From Echinarachnius parma (lineage: Eukaryota; Echinodermata; Echinoidea; Clypeasteroida; Echinarachniidae): a stretch of DNA of 64,000 bases. How positions within the stretch are numbered: position 1 is the stretch's first letter; every line of letters begins with the position of its first letter. The notes under the pieces were generated by a model. The model was given only the letters and a program-made list of their open reading frames with translations. It ran no database searches and had not been told where the DNA came from. A program made the translations under genes and the position numbers. Positions 22,123 to 33,227 of this stretch are shown piece by piece. The stretch spans positions 62,001 through 126,000 of the forward strand of contig JBAMJV010008166.1 of assembly GCA_037951105.1 (NCBI GenBank), in the 5' to 3' direction.

Positions 22123-22990
22123 CCTGAGTGCGAAGGCGTCATCCCCCAGGATGGAGAAGGGCATGTCTTGGTGGTCATCAGGGCTTACAGTCAGAATGCA
22201 GGGTGGGGGAGTCCTAGGGGCTTCCTCTTCCAGGCTCAGAGTCACCAAATACATGTATATGAGAATCCGACATGTGTCATTTTCCACCAAACTCGATCCA
22301 CACAAACTTGCAATCTGCATCCACCATCGCTAGGATTGGTATCAGAAAAGGCCTTTGTAATTGTAGTACAGACTGCCAGTGTGGTGTGGCTTCTTGATAT
22401 CAATGTGTTTGCCATCCAGGGCTCCAATGGCGTGGGGGATGTTCCATCTCTGCTCTTAGCTACGGCTGTCCAGGCTTCGGGGGCCACATGTAGGCTAAAC
22501 ACATCATCTTTGTACGCTTGCACAATTGTCTGACACACTTCTGGAACTATCTCTAAGATACTGGACAATTCACACCTGAGGGCATACGCAAGGGACCGAT
22601 AGTTGTTTCCAGTGACAAGGTGACTCAATGTCACTGCCAGTCAGTCCAGGTGAGAGGGGTTGCCTGGAACTTCACCGAGACTTCACCGAAGAGCTGTGGT
22701 GTTAACCTGGTGTATTTTTGGAACGCTACTGGATCTTCCAGCCACAATTGGGTGTCTATGAGGCTGGAGAACTGGCCAAGCTGTTGTCTCCTCTCCTCTC
22801 CTCTAAGAGCCATGGTCGCAATCAGCATCAGCTCTCTTGGCCCTCTGTGGTTGGGTTGTGGCGGGTTTGGCTGCCGCTCGTCTTCTTCCTCTATGGTGAT
22901 AATGTAAGCATACGATAATGTAAGCATGGCAGAAGTTGAGGATGATGACAACGTGACATTTTCAGTGTTGAGGATGATGACAACGTGACA
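22108..22990 (-). pseudogene. Harbinger DDE transposase, broken and truncated
   Basis: Leftward reading across three frames gives ALRGEERRQQLGQFSSL and EDPVAFQKYTRLTPQLF; then [14 protein letters not shown] and [14 protein letters not shown]; then [19 protein letters not shown] with the first catalytic Asp in DGKH; then DMPFSILGDDAFALRNYTS with the second Asp region. Frameshifts lie near 22634, 22450 and 22325. The C-terminal part with the usual NYRLSRARR motif and third acidic residue is missing. No activity is expected. Confidence 0.85.
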
Positions 22991-23105
22991 TTTGCAGTGT
23001 TGAGGATGATGACAACGTAACATTTGCAGTGTTGAGGATGATGACAACGTGACATTTGCAGTATTACTATACTGCAAATGTCACGTTGTCATCATCCTCA
23101 ACTTC
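22918..23105. repeat. ~35-bp tandem repeat with inverted copy inside Harbinger
   Basis: Four direct units of TTGAGGATGATGACAACGTG plus ACATTTGCAGTG, then one inverted copy, giving a hairpin within the Harbinger element between its transposase start and right subterminal repeats. Confidence 0.8.
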
Positions 23106-23660
23106 TGCCATCATCAATAACTGTGGATTGTAGTATTCACTCTGTAGAATTGTTCAAGAAACAATTAAGTCCATGGTCAGTCGGGCTGTATATATATCCG
23201 TCGGAGTCCAATCGTAGCTCAAATCGTGATCACTCTCGATCCTCATCGTGAAAGACATCGCGACCACAATCGTATCATATCGCAACAGAGCGTATCGTTT
23301 CGTGATGAACGTATCGGAAGGTATCCGAACGTATCTGCACGTACCCGATCGTCCCAAATCGGGGACCCCGATCGTGATGTTCGTGTCACATCGAGACCCA
23401 ATCGTGGACTCAATCGGGACAATCCTATCGGAACGTATATGATCGTATCTGAACGGGAGACCAGATCGTGACAGATCGTGGCACCTGACATTGACCAATC
23501 GTGACCATATCGCATCCAATCGCACCAGATCGTACCAGAACGTATCGACTCGCATCACCTCGTATCTAAACCTGAAATTTCAGAGAAGTTCCACGATCAG
23601 CTACAAATGGCCAATCGTGGCATTCGTAACGGGTCGCACGACAGTGGGAACGCCGCATAA

Positions 23661-24960
23661 CTGGGATCTTTGTATAGAATAATTTCTATACAAGGTTACC
23701 GGCCTTTGTGCGTGCACCACCTTTGTGAAGACGCAACCGTTCAGATGTGCAGTGTACCGTATCTCTCATAGTACATGTCACACGTTTTCAAGGAGCTAAA
23801 TGGCTTTGTGAAATAAATTAATTAATAATTACGCAACTCTGAATCCTTCACTATTCCGCGATCTAGAACAACACGTTACCAACACTCTGCCGTCCCCTCA
23901 ATCATCCGTTGCTTAAATTGTCATTTTAAATAATTTTAACGTTTTACCCTCCAGGACGCTAAACTTTGTGTGCAATATTCAGACTGGAATCACATTTTTA
24001 ATATCTATTTATTTATATATTATACCCATTCTCAATTTTGACTTATAATTAATGATCTTATTGCACATCAGTTATTCTCGCACACTTTATACCAGACCGA
24101 TATTTATGGACTTCCTTGCCATTTTATTATTCTAAATAGATTAGTATACCTACAATTCATTTTAGATATATTTTGTATGTGGTATTTATAATTAGAGCAT
24201 TAAACTGCTTGTTAATTTGATTTTGATTCATATTTGAATACATATTTAGTTTATTGCTAAGTGTTATTATTTATTATAGATTAAAACTTGTTGATTTATG
24301 TAATTTTATGTATAATACACATACTCATAATATCTGACTCTGAATATTATATTTTATACTCAAACCGCTTGTTTATAACATTAATTTGATGATATATATG
24401 TTTATATTCAAAACTACTTGTTTGTAATATTAATATGTCGATTTTAAATTTACTATACTTAATATTAACTTGTTTACTTATATCGTATTATTTTAATTCC
24501 AATTATAATGTAATGTTTTGATGTTAGGTCACGTTGTTACATATAATTTTAGAGAAATCATAATATGATTTATTTAATTACGATGTTGTTAATTAAATTT
24601 TGCTCGACTTAAACTTGTTAGCATAAAGAAATTTGTTTTAATTTGATTTTATATGTAGTTCTATAGTACATTTTTAATACACGCCCGGGTGTAATCTTTA
24701 ATCTGTTTTAGTTTTTATGATATGATGCCTCTAATGCCTATATTTTATGCATCAATAATATCTACTCGTCCTTCATTATATAGATCTTTTTTTTTCTTTA
24801 ATGTCTGTATTATATAATTATTGTAATGTTCAATGTTGTCAACATGTTTGTATACATTATTTTGTAAATTTGATATGTATCAGCTATCAAGCTGTTTTAA
24901 TCAGATTTTGTTTAATAAAACCATTTCAATTCAAAAAACAAAAAAAGGATCGTTATAATT
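23661..24960. other. AT-rich stretch, possible LINE 3' UTR
   Basis: Very AT-rich DNA with no coding signal. The end TTTAATAAAACCATTTCAAT followed by A-rich sequence looks like a polyadenylated 3' end on the plus strand, but no ORF precedes it. Confidence 0.35.
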
Positions 24961-24994
24961 ACTGTTTACATAATAAAATATAGTGCACTCTTTA

Positions 24995-26165
24995 TTTGTT
25001 CTGATGATGATGATGGTGATGATAATGATAATGATGATGATGATGATCACGATAATGGTTTATGATGGGGAGGATGATGACGATGATGACAAAACACGAT
25101 AATAGTTGATGAAGATGATGATGATTGATGACGATGATAATAATTATCGTGATATGATATTGATGATGGTGATGATGATGATCACAATAATGGTTTATGA
25201 TGATGACGACGATGATAATAATTATTATGATGATGATGATAATAATTATCGTGATGATATGATATGGATGACAATGATGGTGATAATAATTTTTGTGATG
25301 ATATGATATTGATGACGATGATGATGACGATGATAATCATTATTGTGATGATGATGATTGATGACGATAATAATTATTATGATGATGACGATGATAATAA
25401 TTATCGTGATGATATGATAATTGATGATGGTGATGTTAATGATGATGATGATGATGATCACAATAATGGTTTATGATGGGGAGGATGATAACGACGTTGA
25501 TAATAATTATGATGATGATGATAATAATTATCGTGATGATATGATATGGATGACGATGATACTAATTATCGTGATGATATGATATTGATGACGATGATGA
25601 TGACGATGATAATAATTATTGTGATGACGATGATTGATGATAATAATTATGATGATGATGATGATAATAATTATCGTGATGATATGATATGGATGACGAT
25701 GATGATGGCGATAATAAGTATCGTGATGATATGATATGGATGACGATGATACTAATTATCGTGATGATATGATATTGATGATGGTGATGATGATGATGAT
25801 GATGATCACAATAATGGTTTATGATGGGGAGGATGATGACGACGATGATAATAATTATGATGATGATGATAATAATTATCGTGATGATATGATATGGATG
25901 ACGATGACGATAATAATTATCGTGATGATATGATATTGATGACGATGATGATGATGACGATGATAATAATTATGATGATGACGATCATAATAATTATCGT
26001 GATAATATGATATTGATGATGGTGATGATAATGATAATTATGATAATAATTATTATAATGATGACGATGATAATAATTATCGTGATGATATGATATTGAT
26101 GGAGGTGATGATGATGATGATGATCACAATACTGGTTTATGATGGGGAGGATGATGATCGACGAC
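24995..26165. repeat. ATG-rich minisatellite, left block
   Basis: A long array of GATGATGAT, AATAATTATCGTGATGATAT and GATATGGATGACGATGATG words in variable order. Met/Asp-rich ORFs reflect the trinucleotide-based repeat. The same array continues at 29606-29890 on the other side of the RTE retrotransposon. Confidence 0.9.
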
Positions 26166-26169
26166 GATG

Positions 26170-29100
26170 ATAATAATTATTGACTTGACTTACTTGACTT
26201 ATGCCTTTCACTCCAACGGTGGGTTGAGTGGTGGCATCTGCATCACGATTTCCCGCCATTTTTGCCAATTTCTTGCCAGGTGTGTAGCCTCTGTGATGGA
26301 GTTTATATTTCGGTTGGAGCAGTCTGATTTGATGCAGTCTGTCCATCGCTTTGGAGGTCTTCCACGTGGCCTGGTCCCGTGTATTCTTCCTTCTAATACA
26401 ACTCTTGGGAAGCGTGATGGAGGCATTCGTTGTGTGTGTCCAAAGAAGCGAAGTCTTTTTTGGGATATCCGGTCTATTACTGTGTGATTCATGTTGAGCT
26501 GGTTTCTTATAATTGTATTTCTAATTCTGTCCATTCTTGTAACACCAAGGATCTTCCTGAGGCATGTCATCTCAAATGTCAGGAGTCTTCTCTCGTCTTC
26601 CTTTTTTAGGGTCCAGGTTTCAGATCCGTACAGTAATATCGACAGGACAAGCACTTTGTAAAGCTCTGTCTTTGTTCTTTTTCTAATTTTGGTTGATCGC
26701 CAGATGTTGTGGAGTCTTTGGACTACGCCCATAGCCTTTCCAATGCGGTGTTTTATGTCCTCAGTGTTAGATCCACTTTGGCTCATTATTCCTCCTAGGT
26801 ATGTAAACTTTTCCACTTGTGTTAGTTGTTTTCCTTCTATGGTGATGTTTAGTTGTTTGATCTCTTTGCTGATGATCTGCGTTTCTGACTTTTCAATGTT
26901 AATCTTCAGTCCAAATTTTGAGCTGCTTTGTTGGACTTTGTCAACTAGAGTTTGGAGGTCCTTTTGGCTTTCAGCTATGAGTGCAATGTCATCAGCAAAA
27001 CGCAAGTTGTTGATGATTTGGCCTTGGATGTTTGTTCCAATGTTGCTGTCCTCTAGTGCATATCGCATCACTAGTTCAAGCAGGATGTTGAACAGCTGTG
27101 GAGACAGAACGCATCCTTGCCGTACACCTGTTGTTGTTCTGAACCAGTCTGTGGTGTCTCCGTTGACTCGTACCGCACTGAATGACTTCTGGTATAAGGC
27201 CTTCATGAGATCAATGATTTTGCTGGAGAATCCGAAGAAGCCGAGGGCTTTCCAGAGTCCCTCCTGCCAAACCGAGTCAAAGGCTTTTTCGAAGTCGATA
27301 TAGCAGCAGTATAAGTCTCTCTTTTTCTCTAGGTACTTTTCTGTTATTTGTCTGATTGTGAATAGTTGGTCAATTGTTGACCTCCCCGGTCGAAACCCTG
27401 CTTGAGCTTCTGACAGTATCTCTTCCGCTTTATTTGTGATACGCCTCTGTAAGATGGTTGTCATCACTTTTCCTGCATGGCGTAGTAAGCTGATTCCTCT
27501 GTAGTTGTTGCAGTTCAGTTTGTCTTTCTTTTTGTAGATTGGTGTGATGATGGCCTTTCCCCAGTCGTCTGGAAATGTTCCCGTGTTCCATATTTTCTTG
27601 CAGAGTTGGTGAAAGATATTGATCCCGGTCTCGCCTGCTGCTTTAATTTCCTCAGCTGTAACACAGTCAAATCCTGGTGACTTTTCATCCGTTAGTCTGT
27701 TCACAGCAGCTCGTACTTCATCACGCATGATTTCAGGTTCTGCATCGTTTTGGGGCATTTGAGGGAGATTTTTTGCAGCATTCTCATCCACACGGTTCCT
27801 TCTATTGTAGAGTTCTTCAAAGTTCTCTTTCCATCTTGATTTTACGTCTTCAATTTCTGTTAAGACTTTGCCATCTTTATTCTTAACTGATTGCATTCTA
27901 GTTGAAGACTTTTTGGTTATTGTCTTGATTGTAGCGTAGACTTCTTTTGCTTTTGATGCTTGGTGGGGTTTGTCTACTTTTTTGCATAAGTCTTGTAGCC
28001 AGGTGTCATGACAGTCTTTGGTTTTCCTCTTTATCTCACGGTTCAAGTAGTGGTATCTGGGTTTTTTGGTTGGGTCTAATAACTTTGCCTGTTTTACTCT
28101 GCTACGTTCTTCAGTCAGTTGAATTACTTCCTCGCTTATCCATGGTTTCTCCTGTTTCTGTTTCTTATATCCTAGGATTTTCTTGGAAGTTTTGTTGAAG
28201 GCGGTTTTCATTTCCTCCCACATAGTTTGTGCGTCTGTGTCAGTGTCGGGTAGGTCTAGTAGTGGTGCAAAACGCCCTCCAATTTCAATTTCATAGTTTG
28301 ACTTTGTCTGTGGGTTTTTCAGTTTGAACACATCATACCGTTTAGGGTATTTAGTTTTCCTCATGGTCTTGAATTTCAGGCGTAAGTTGGCTATCACTAG
28401 CTGGTGGTCAGATCCTATGTCAGCACTCGGGAAACTTCTGGCATTTGTGACACAGTTTTTGTATTTGTTGTTTATCATGATGTAATCTATCTTGTTGTGT
28501 GTCTTTTGGTCCGGGGATTCCCACATCCATTGGCGGCTTGGCTTTTTCTGTTTGAACATGGTGTTGCAAATACACATGTCATTAACGGCACAGAAGTTCA
28601 GTAGTTTTTCTCCCCTGTCGTTTATCTTGCCAAGTCCATAGTTGCCCAGGACGCTTTCCCAGTTTGAGCGATCTTCTCCAACTTTGGCATTGAAGTCGCC
28701 CATGATGACAAGTAGGTCGCTGCTGTTTGATTGGTTGATGGTTACTTGCAGTAGGTCATATAATTCATCTACTTTTTCTTCAGTGTCTGCTGTGTTAGGT
28801 GCGTATGCTTGTATTATGGTCATGGCGCCAGTCCTCATCTTAAAACGGGCCGTTATTATCCTAGGTGATAGCGGGTTGTATCCTAGTAGAGCATGTTGTG
28901 CTTTTCTGTTCAGGATGAGTGCTACTCCTGCACGATGTGTTGTGTCGTTGCTGGAGCACAGGATCTTGTAGCCCTGTGTTGTGAACTCTCCCGTGTCAAC
29001 CCAGTGTGTTTCTGCAACTCCCAGTACTTCCCAGTCAAATTTCTCCATCTGTTTTAGTAGGATGTCCAGATTTCCTTGTTGGTGTAATGTCCTACAATTC

Positions 29101-29605
29101 CATGTTCCGATTCCGGTGGTTACTTTGGTGGTTAGTAGTGCCATCTTTCCGTCCGAGTTATCGGCATCATCCCGTCTAATCGGAGTTCGGCTTGGTGCTT
29201 GACCCCTTAGGTTTAGAGGCGATGCGTCATCTTTCGCTACGGTTGGTAGGTTCATCAGGAGAGGTGGCTGGTTAGTATGGGCAGGGGCTTTAACCCTGGT
29301 GCTGGTTTTGGCTTTCATCATGATGTAGTTTCGCTCGTTGTTAAGCTAGGCGGGTGAGACTTTCCTCTCCTAGCCACCCTGGTCTGTTGGTCACCAGCTG
29401 AACAAGTCAGTTGGTTTACAACCCCACCACGAGAAGGTAGACCAGGACGATTATCCGTTATCTCACAAGTCGGTTGTCCGCTCGCATCACACACTACATT
29501 GCGGTTGTAGTGTGGTGTTTGCTACCACGGACGGTCTCCTCCTTGTTGTCAATCATACAAGTATGATAAGAGAATACAGACTTTTTTGGGGGTAAAAAAA
29601 TTATT
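26170..29605 (-). mobile_element. RTE-type non-LTR retrotransposon, near full length
   Basis: A minus-strand element of about 3.4 kb carries one long ORF (26208-29321), a 5' region of about 270 bp and a very short 3' region reading AAGTCAAGTAAGTCAAGTCA, a short tandem tail. The ATG-rich minisatellite flanks it on both sides. AATTATT adjoins both edges and may be the target duplication. A short, simple-repeat 3' end without poly-A is characteristic of RTE-clade elements. Confidence 0.85.
26208..29321 (-). CDS. RTE-type endonuclease/reverse transcriptase, 1037 aa, intact
   Basis: The protein nicks target DNA and reverse transcribes its own RNA at the nick. An APE-type endonuclease occupies about residues 70-312: GTWNCRTL at 72-79, AETHW at 103-107, GDFNAKVG at 208-215, KIDYI around 279 and SDHQL at 304-308. 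The reverse transcriptase follows: CYIDFEKAFDSV at 673-684, GVRQGCVLSPQLFN at 732-745 and the catalytic FADD at 775-778. The C-terminal region has YGSETWTLKK and GRPPKRWTD motifs. There is no RNase H, gag-like ORF or frameshift. The length fits RTE-type ORFs. The upstream Met at residue 1 gives a roughly 70-residue Pro/Thr-rich leader; Met60 is an alternative start. An unbroken frame suggests recent activity. RTE-clade placement is by motif style, not phylogeny. Confidence 0.93.
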   Translation of the reverse strand: MMKAKTSTRVKAPAHTNQPPLLMNLPTVAKDDASPLNLRGQAPSRTPIRRDDADNSDGKMALLTTKVTTGIGTWNCRTLHQQGNLDILLKQMEKFDWEVLGVAETHWVDTGEFTTQGYKILCSSNDTTHRAGVALILNRKAQHALLGYNPLSPRIITARFKMRTGAMTIIQAYAPNTADTEEKVDELYDLLQVTINQSNSSDLLVIMGDFNAKVGEDRSNWESVLGNYGLGKINDRGEKLLNFCAVNDMCICNTMFKQKKPSRQWMWESPDQKTHNKIDYIMINNKYKNCVTNARSFPSADIGSDHQLVIANLRLKFKTMRKTKYPKRYDVFKLKNPQTKSNYEIEIGGRFAPLLDLPDTDTDAQTMWEEMKTAFNKTSKKILGYKKQKQEKPWISEEVIQLTEERSRVKQAKLLDPTKKPRYHYLNREIKRKTKDCHDTWLQDLCKKVDKPHQASKAKEVYATIKTITKKSSTRMQSVKNKDGKVLTEIEDVKSRWKENFEELYNRRNRVDENAAKNLPQMPQNDAEPEIMRDEVRAAVNRLTDEKSPGFDCVTAEEIKAAGETGINIFHQLCKKIWNTGTFPDDWGKAIITPIYKKKDKLNCNNYRGISLLRHAGKVMTTILQRRITNKAEEILSEAQAGFRPGRSTIDQLFTIRQITEKYLEKKRDLYCCYIDFEKAFDSVWQEGLWKALGFFGFSSKIIDLMKALYQKSFSAVRVNGDTTDWFRTTTGVRQGCVLSPQLFNILLELVMRYALEDSNIGTNIQGQIINNLRFADDIALIAESQKDLQTLVDKVQQSSSKFGLKINIEKSETQIISKEIKQLNITIEGKQLTQVEKFTYLGGIMSQSGSNTEDIKHRIGKAMGVVQRLHNIWRSTKIRKRTKTELYKVLVLSILLYGSETWTLKKEDERRLLTFEMTCLRKILGVTRMDRIRNTIIRNQLNMNHTVIDRISQKRLRFFGHTQRMPPSRFPRVVLEGRIHGTRPRGRPPKRWTDCIKSDCSNRNINSITEATHLARNWQKWREIVMQMPPLNPPLE

Positions 29606-29890
29606 ATGATGATGATAATAATTATCGTGAAGATATGGTATGGATGACGATGATGATGATGATGACGATAATAATTATCGTGATGATATGATATTGATGA
29701 CGAAGATGATGACGATGATAATAATAATTGTGATGATGATGATAATAATTATTGTGAGTATGATGATATTGACGATTATGTTTGGTTAAAATGGTACAGA
29801 TGATAATGATCACGATAATGATGATGATGCTGATTACAATGATGATGATGATGATGAAGATGATAACGATGATGACGATGCTGATTATAA
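29606..29890. repeat. ATG-rich minisatellite, right block
   Basis: Same composition as 24995-26165 (AATAATTATCGTGATGATAT). It marks the pre-insertion continuity of the array. Confidence 0.9.
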
Positions 29891-29899
29891 TTATCCACT

Positions 29900-30714
29900 C
29901 TCTATAAGTAATATTATTATGTATTTTACTAAATACTGATTCATAAAAATGCAGTTAATTATTATTTCTCATCTTTATCCTCTGCACGCGATTTATTTTC
30001 TTTTTTTGCTAAAGGTTCATTTGTCTTTTTCAGAATGTGAAAAAGTGCTTTGAAGTAAAGCTGCGCAAAAACACTTTTTTATGACAGCGTCTTTGAACTG
30101 CTGTTGAAGACCCAATCATTTGTTTTGTTTGTACAAGCTACCAACAAGTATACAAACTCTTTTTATGTTTCAGTCTGTTTTATAATTTCTTTCTCACGAA
30201 CACACGATTCAAAGTAGCGCATCAAAAGATCGCGTCTTTTGTGTTTGGATTTATGTGGAACAGACGATATCTTTCACTTCCTTCGGAATAATACACGCCT
30301 ACCCACGCGCCCCCCGCCGGGCCCCCGCCCAGTATTTTGTACTATTGATATACAACCACAGGCTCTATCAACATCTGATGCCGCCATTTTATAATTATTT
30401 TGCCCATCTAAAGCAAAGTTTTGAATACTTCAAAAAACTTACGCCGAAACAAAAAATCGCCTGGAAGAAGTGTTTTGTTTTCTTTCTTTTCGGGCAACGC
30501 GACAACATAATAACAACATGACGAGCTAGAGCTAGAAGCAGGATGTCTTTTGTATCTTGATTTCTGAAGATCGAGTTACTGGTGTTCCTTTCACTCTATG
30601 TGAACAACCACACACGCAACGCCTAATACGTCTATAGTGACTGTATGCCTCTCCGCTCTTTTATCTTTACTGTAGTGCCCGCCCTGTTTGTAATCCCCAG
30701 AATAGTGCCGAACA
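29900..30714. other. Non-coding stretch, nothing recognised
   Basis: Mixed composition with a short GC-rich patch near 30300. No ORF with domain-like content or convincing splice sites. Confidence 0.4.
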
Positions 30715-31041
30715 AAATCACACGTAACATTTACTTGACGTCTAATGGACTCTCTCCCTGTAATCTTTCATAATATATTATTAGTACATACGGTTTATAC
30801 CGTCTTGTCATGGCATACTCGCAATTAGTGCAAGTTATGAACAATTCAGATACAAATTTATTCATCAATTTATATGATTATTGTAACATATTTTTTTATT
30901 TTGTTTATATGGGTCGATTCATAGATCATTTTGTACATTTTCATTTGTTCTTAGCATGGATCTCAACACCCATTACTAGCTTTTTTTCTATAGCGAGCGT
31001 GTTTATGCTACATTACCAATACATCATGATAGCAGGTGCAT
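30715..31041 (+). repeat. ~330-bp direct repeat, copy 1
   Basis: Begins AATCACACGTAACATTTACT and ends TGATAGCAGGTGCAT. It is repeated at 31223-31556 with only small indels. The 180 bp between the copies is unrelated. Confidence 0.9.
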
Positions 31042-31222
31042 AGTCTGCAATGAGTGGGCGCATATCTTTACCATTTGACGAGCTGCATTCACAGCGAGTA
31101 TAAAGGGTAACTGACCTAGAAGTAATTCATATTTCTTTCAAACTTTTTCATTGTATATTGCAATCCCGCATGGGTCATTGAAGGCTCACAATGCCCGACT
31201 GGGATGTCCATACAACAACATC

Positions 31223-31556
31223 AAAATCACACGTAACATTTACTTGACGTCTAATGGACTCTCTCCCTGTAATCGTTCATAATATATTAGTACATACGGT
31301 TTATACCGTCTTGTCATCGAATACTCGCAATTAGTGCAAGTTATGAACAATTCAGATACAAATTTATTCATCAATTTATATGATTATTGTAACATATTTT
31401 TTTATTTTGTTTATATGGGTCGATTCATAGATCATTTTGTACATTTTCATTTGTTCTTAGCATTGAACTCAACACCCGGCCATTACTAGCTTTTTTTCTA
31501 TAGCGAGCGTGTTTATAAATGCTACATTACCAATACCTCATGATAGCAGGTGCATG
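31223..31556 (+). repeat. ~330-bp direct repeat, copy 2
   Basis: Second copy of 30715-31041. Differences include a short ATT loss and an added CGGC near 31478. Confidence 0.9.
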
Positions 31557-31779
31557 TTAGTACAAACATGAACATACACATGCCACGCACCGACTTCATA
31601 TTACACAGTCTGTATAAATGACATAGAAGCATACATTTCTTCTCCCGGAATCTTCTGTAAAAGTTATTTGTTATAATATGGAATTGTGTTATGTAAACAA
31701 TAACGTTGAGAGAATGTGAGGTATCGACAGAGATCTGTAATTTATTTATTGTCGACAAACAAATAATTCGTCAGTCATG

Positions 31780-32095
31780 ATCAGTACTCTTGAACCGGCA
31801 CTGTCGGGCCCAGCGCGGCCGGTAGTGCAGCGCTGGGCTCACGGTGGTCACGTACGGGTATTGTGATTATGACTTCTATTTTATTACGTAATCGCGCACT
31901 GCGATAACGAGACGAGCTAGCTCGCCGATCCCTGCTCTCTGGTACGGTGGCAAGGGAACGAATGAATAGCGCATGCGCTGAAGACGACACAAGAATGCCT
32001 CAGCTCAGCTCAGCTAGCTGAAGCCAGCGGACACGCGTTCGTAAAAATCGATTTCTCTGCACGCACACACGGCCGCTGGTCTTTTGTGTGGAGGC
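31780..32095. promoter_or_regulatory. CpG-rich stretch, possible promoter
   Basis: GC- and CpG-rich compared with all its neighbours (GGCCCAGCGCGGCCGG, CGCGCACTGCG, GCATGCGCTG). It also has CAGCTCAGCTCAGCT repeats. A 70-codon minus-strand Arg/Ser-rich ORF lies within but has no recognised domain. It sits just left of the piggyBac end at 32169. Confidence 0.3.
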
Positions 32096-32389
32096 CTTGG
32101 CTCGTATCAGTGAAAAGAATCTCGTTTTGGGGGTCGATAGATGGGCTTTTATTTTCGGAAGCAACAGGTTAACCCGTTTACTACGGGGCCCGAGAATTCT
32201 CGGTTCCCGTGGAGCCTACTCACAGACGGGAACCGAGATTTCTCGGGTCCGAGAAAGGGCTAGTTTAATTGCATACAAATACATCTATTTTCCTTCTAAA
32301 TTAAATATAAATTATATGGATACAAACCTTGATCTCTTGGCTACATGCATCTCAATTTTTACCGACTGTAGTTCCCAGATAACAATGCT

Positions 32390-32885
32390 ACGTTGGCCCA
32401 TCGTTGGCCCAATGTAGGCGGTCATGTTGGGCCAACGTCAAAACGTGACGTCTAGCCCACGTCATTCTTGCCGCTGGGACCTCGTTGGCCCAACCCCCAT
32501 ACGCTAACGTCAATTGCCAACGTTGGGCCAACGTTTGCCCAACCATTTATTTTGCTATTTCTGACGTCAAGCCAACATTGAGCCGACTAAACCCCAACGT
32601 TAATACGACTATATAAGTCAATGTCGGGCCAACGTTAAAACGTGACGTTTTGCCCACGTCATTCTTGCCGCTGGGCCCTCGTTGGCCCAACCCAACAAGC
32701 CAACGTCGTACAAGTGTTGGGCCAACGTTTTCCCAACCCTTGCCCAACCTTTCAGTTGGCTAATTATGACATCGGGCCAACGTTTACCCAACCTTGGGCC
32801 AACTGTTAGCCAACCTTGGGCCAACCTTGAACCAACCGTGAGCCAACCGTGAGCCAACCGTGAGCCAACCAACAATACGAACACT
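32390..32885. repeat. GTTGGCCCAACGT subterminal array, left
   Basis: Many palindromic or near-palindromic words around CGTTGGCCCAAC and repeated AACGTGACGTYTWGCCCACG blocks about 205 bp apart. The last part is a run of CCAACCGTGAG units (TGAGCCAACCG at 32840-32870). Confidence 0.85.
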
Positions 32886-32939
32886 TAAAAAAAAAAGATT
32901 AGTAGGCTGCATGGTGTTACATATTCTACTCTTCCGTCA

Positions 32940-33065
32940 TTCAAACGCTAAGTCCTATATATATCCTATATCCTATATCCTATCCTATATCTTCCTATCT
33001 TCCTATCTTCCTATATCTTAAACCTAATCCTAAACGTATCATACCCTATCCTATCCTATCGTCTT
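32940..33065. repeat. (CCTAT)n-like microsatellite
   Basis: Runs of TCCTATATCCTATATCCTAT and CTTCCTAT in imperfect tandem order. Confidence 0.85.
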
Positions 33066-33227
33066 AACAACATATAATGCAATCGACTTAGTATATATAT
33101 CCTCATACATACTATGTACATTTGTTGTAGTTAGTAATTGCCGAGAGTAGATTATAAAATAATCAGCCTTTGAATCATTATTCATAAGACTATTATTCAG
33201 GTGTCATTTATAGTTTTATAAATTATA

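Larger units (their letters stand above)
21007..23657. mobile_element. PIF/Harbinger DNA transposon, decayed (2.65 kb)
   Basis: Terminal inverted repeats are TGGGGCGTTCCCACTGTCGT at the left and, reversed from the right, TGCGGCGTTCCCACTGTCGT. They are flanked by TAA on both sides (21004-21006 and 23658-23660), the 3-bp target duplication of this superfamily. Subterminal regions of about 450 bp are packed with GATCGT/ATCGTG words, likely transposase-binding repeats. It carries the expected pair of genes in opposite orientations: a MADF/Myb-like protein on plus and a DDE transposase on minus. Both are broken. Confidence 0.9.

Noticed and set aside
25106..25933. Met/Asp-rich ORFs
   Set aside because: Translations of the ATG-rich minisatellite in several frames; composition follows the repeat.
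26689..27303. 204-codon plus-strand ORF
   Set aside because: Antisense shadow of the RTE reverse transcriptase ORF; no independent features.
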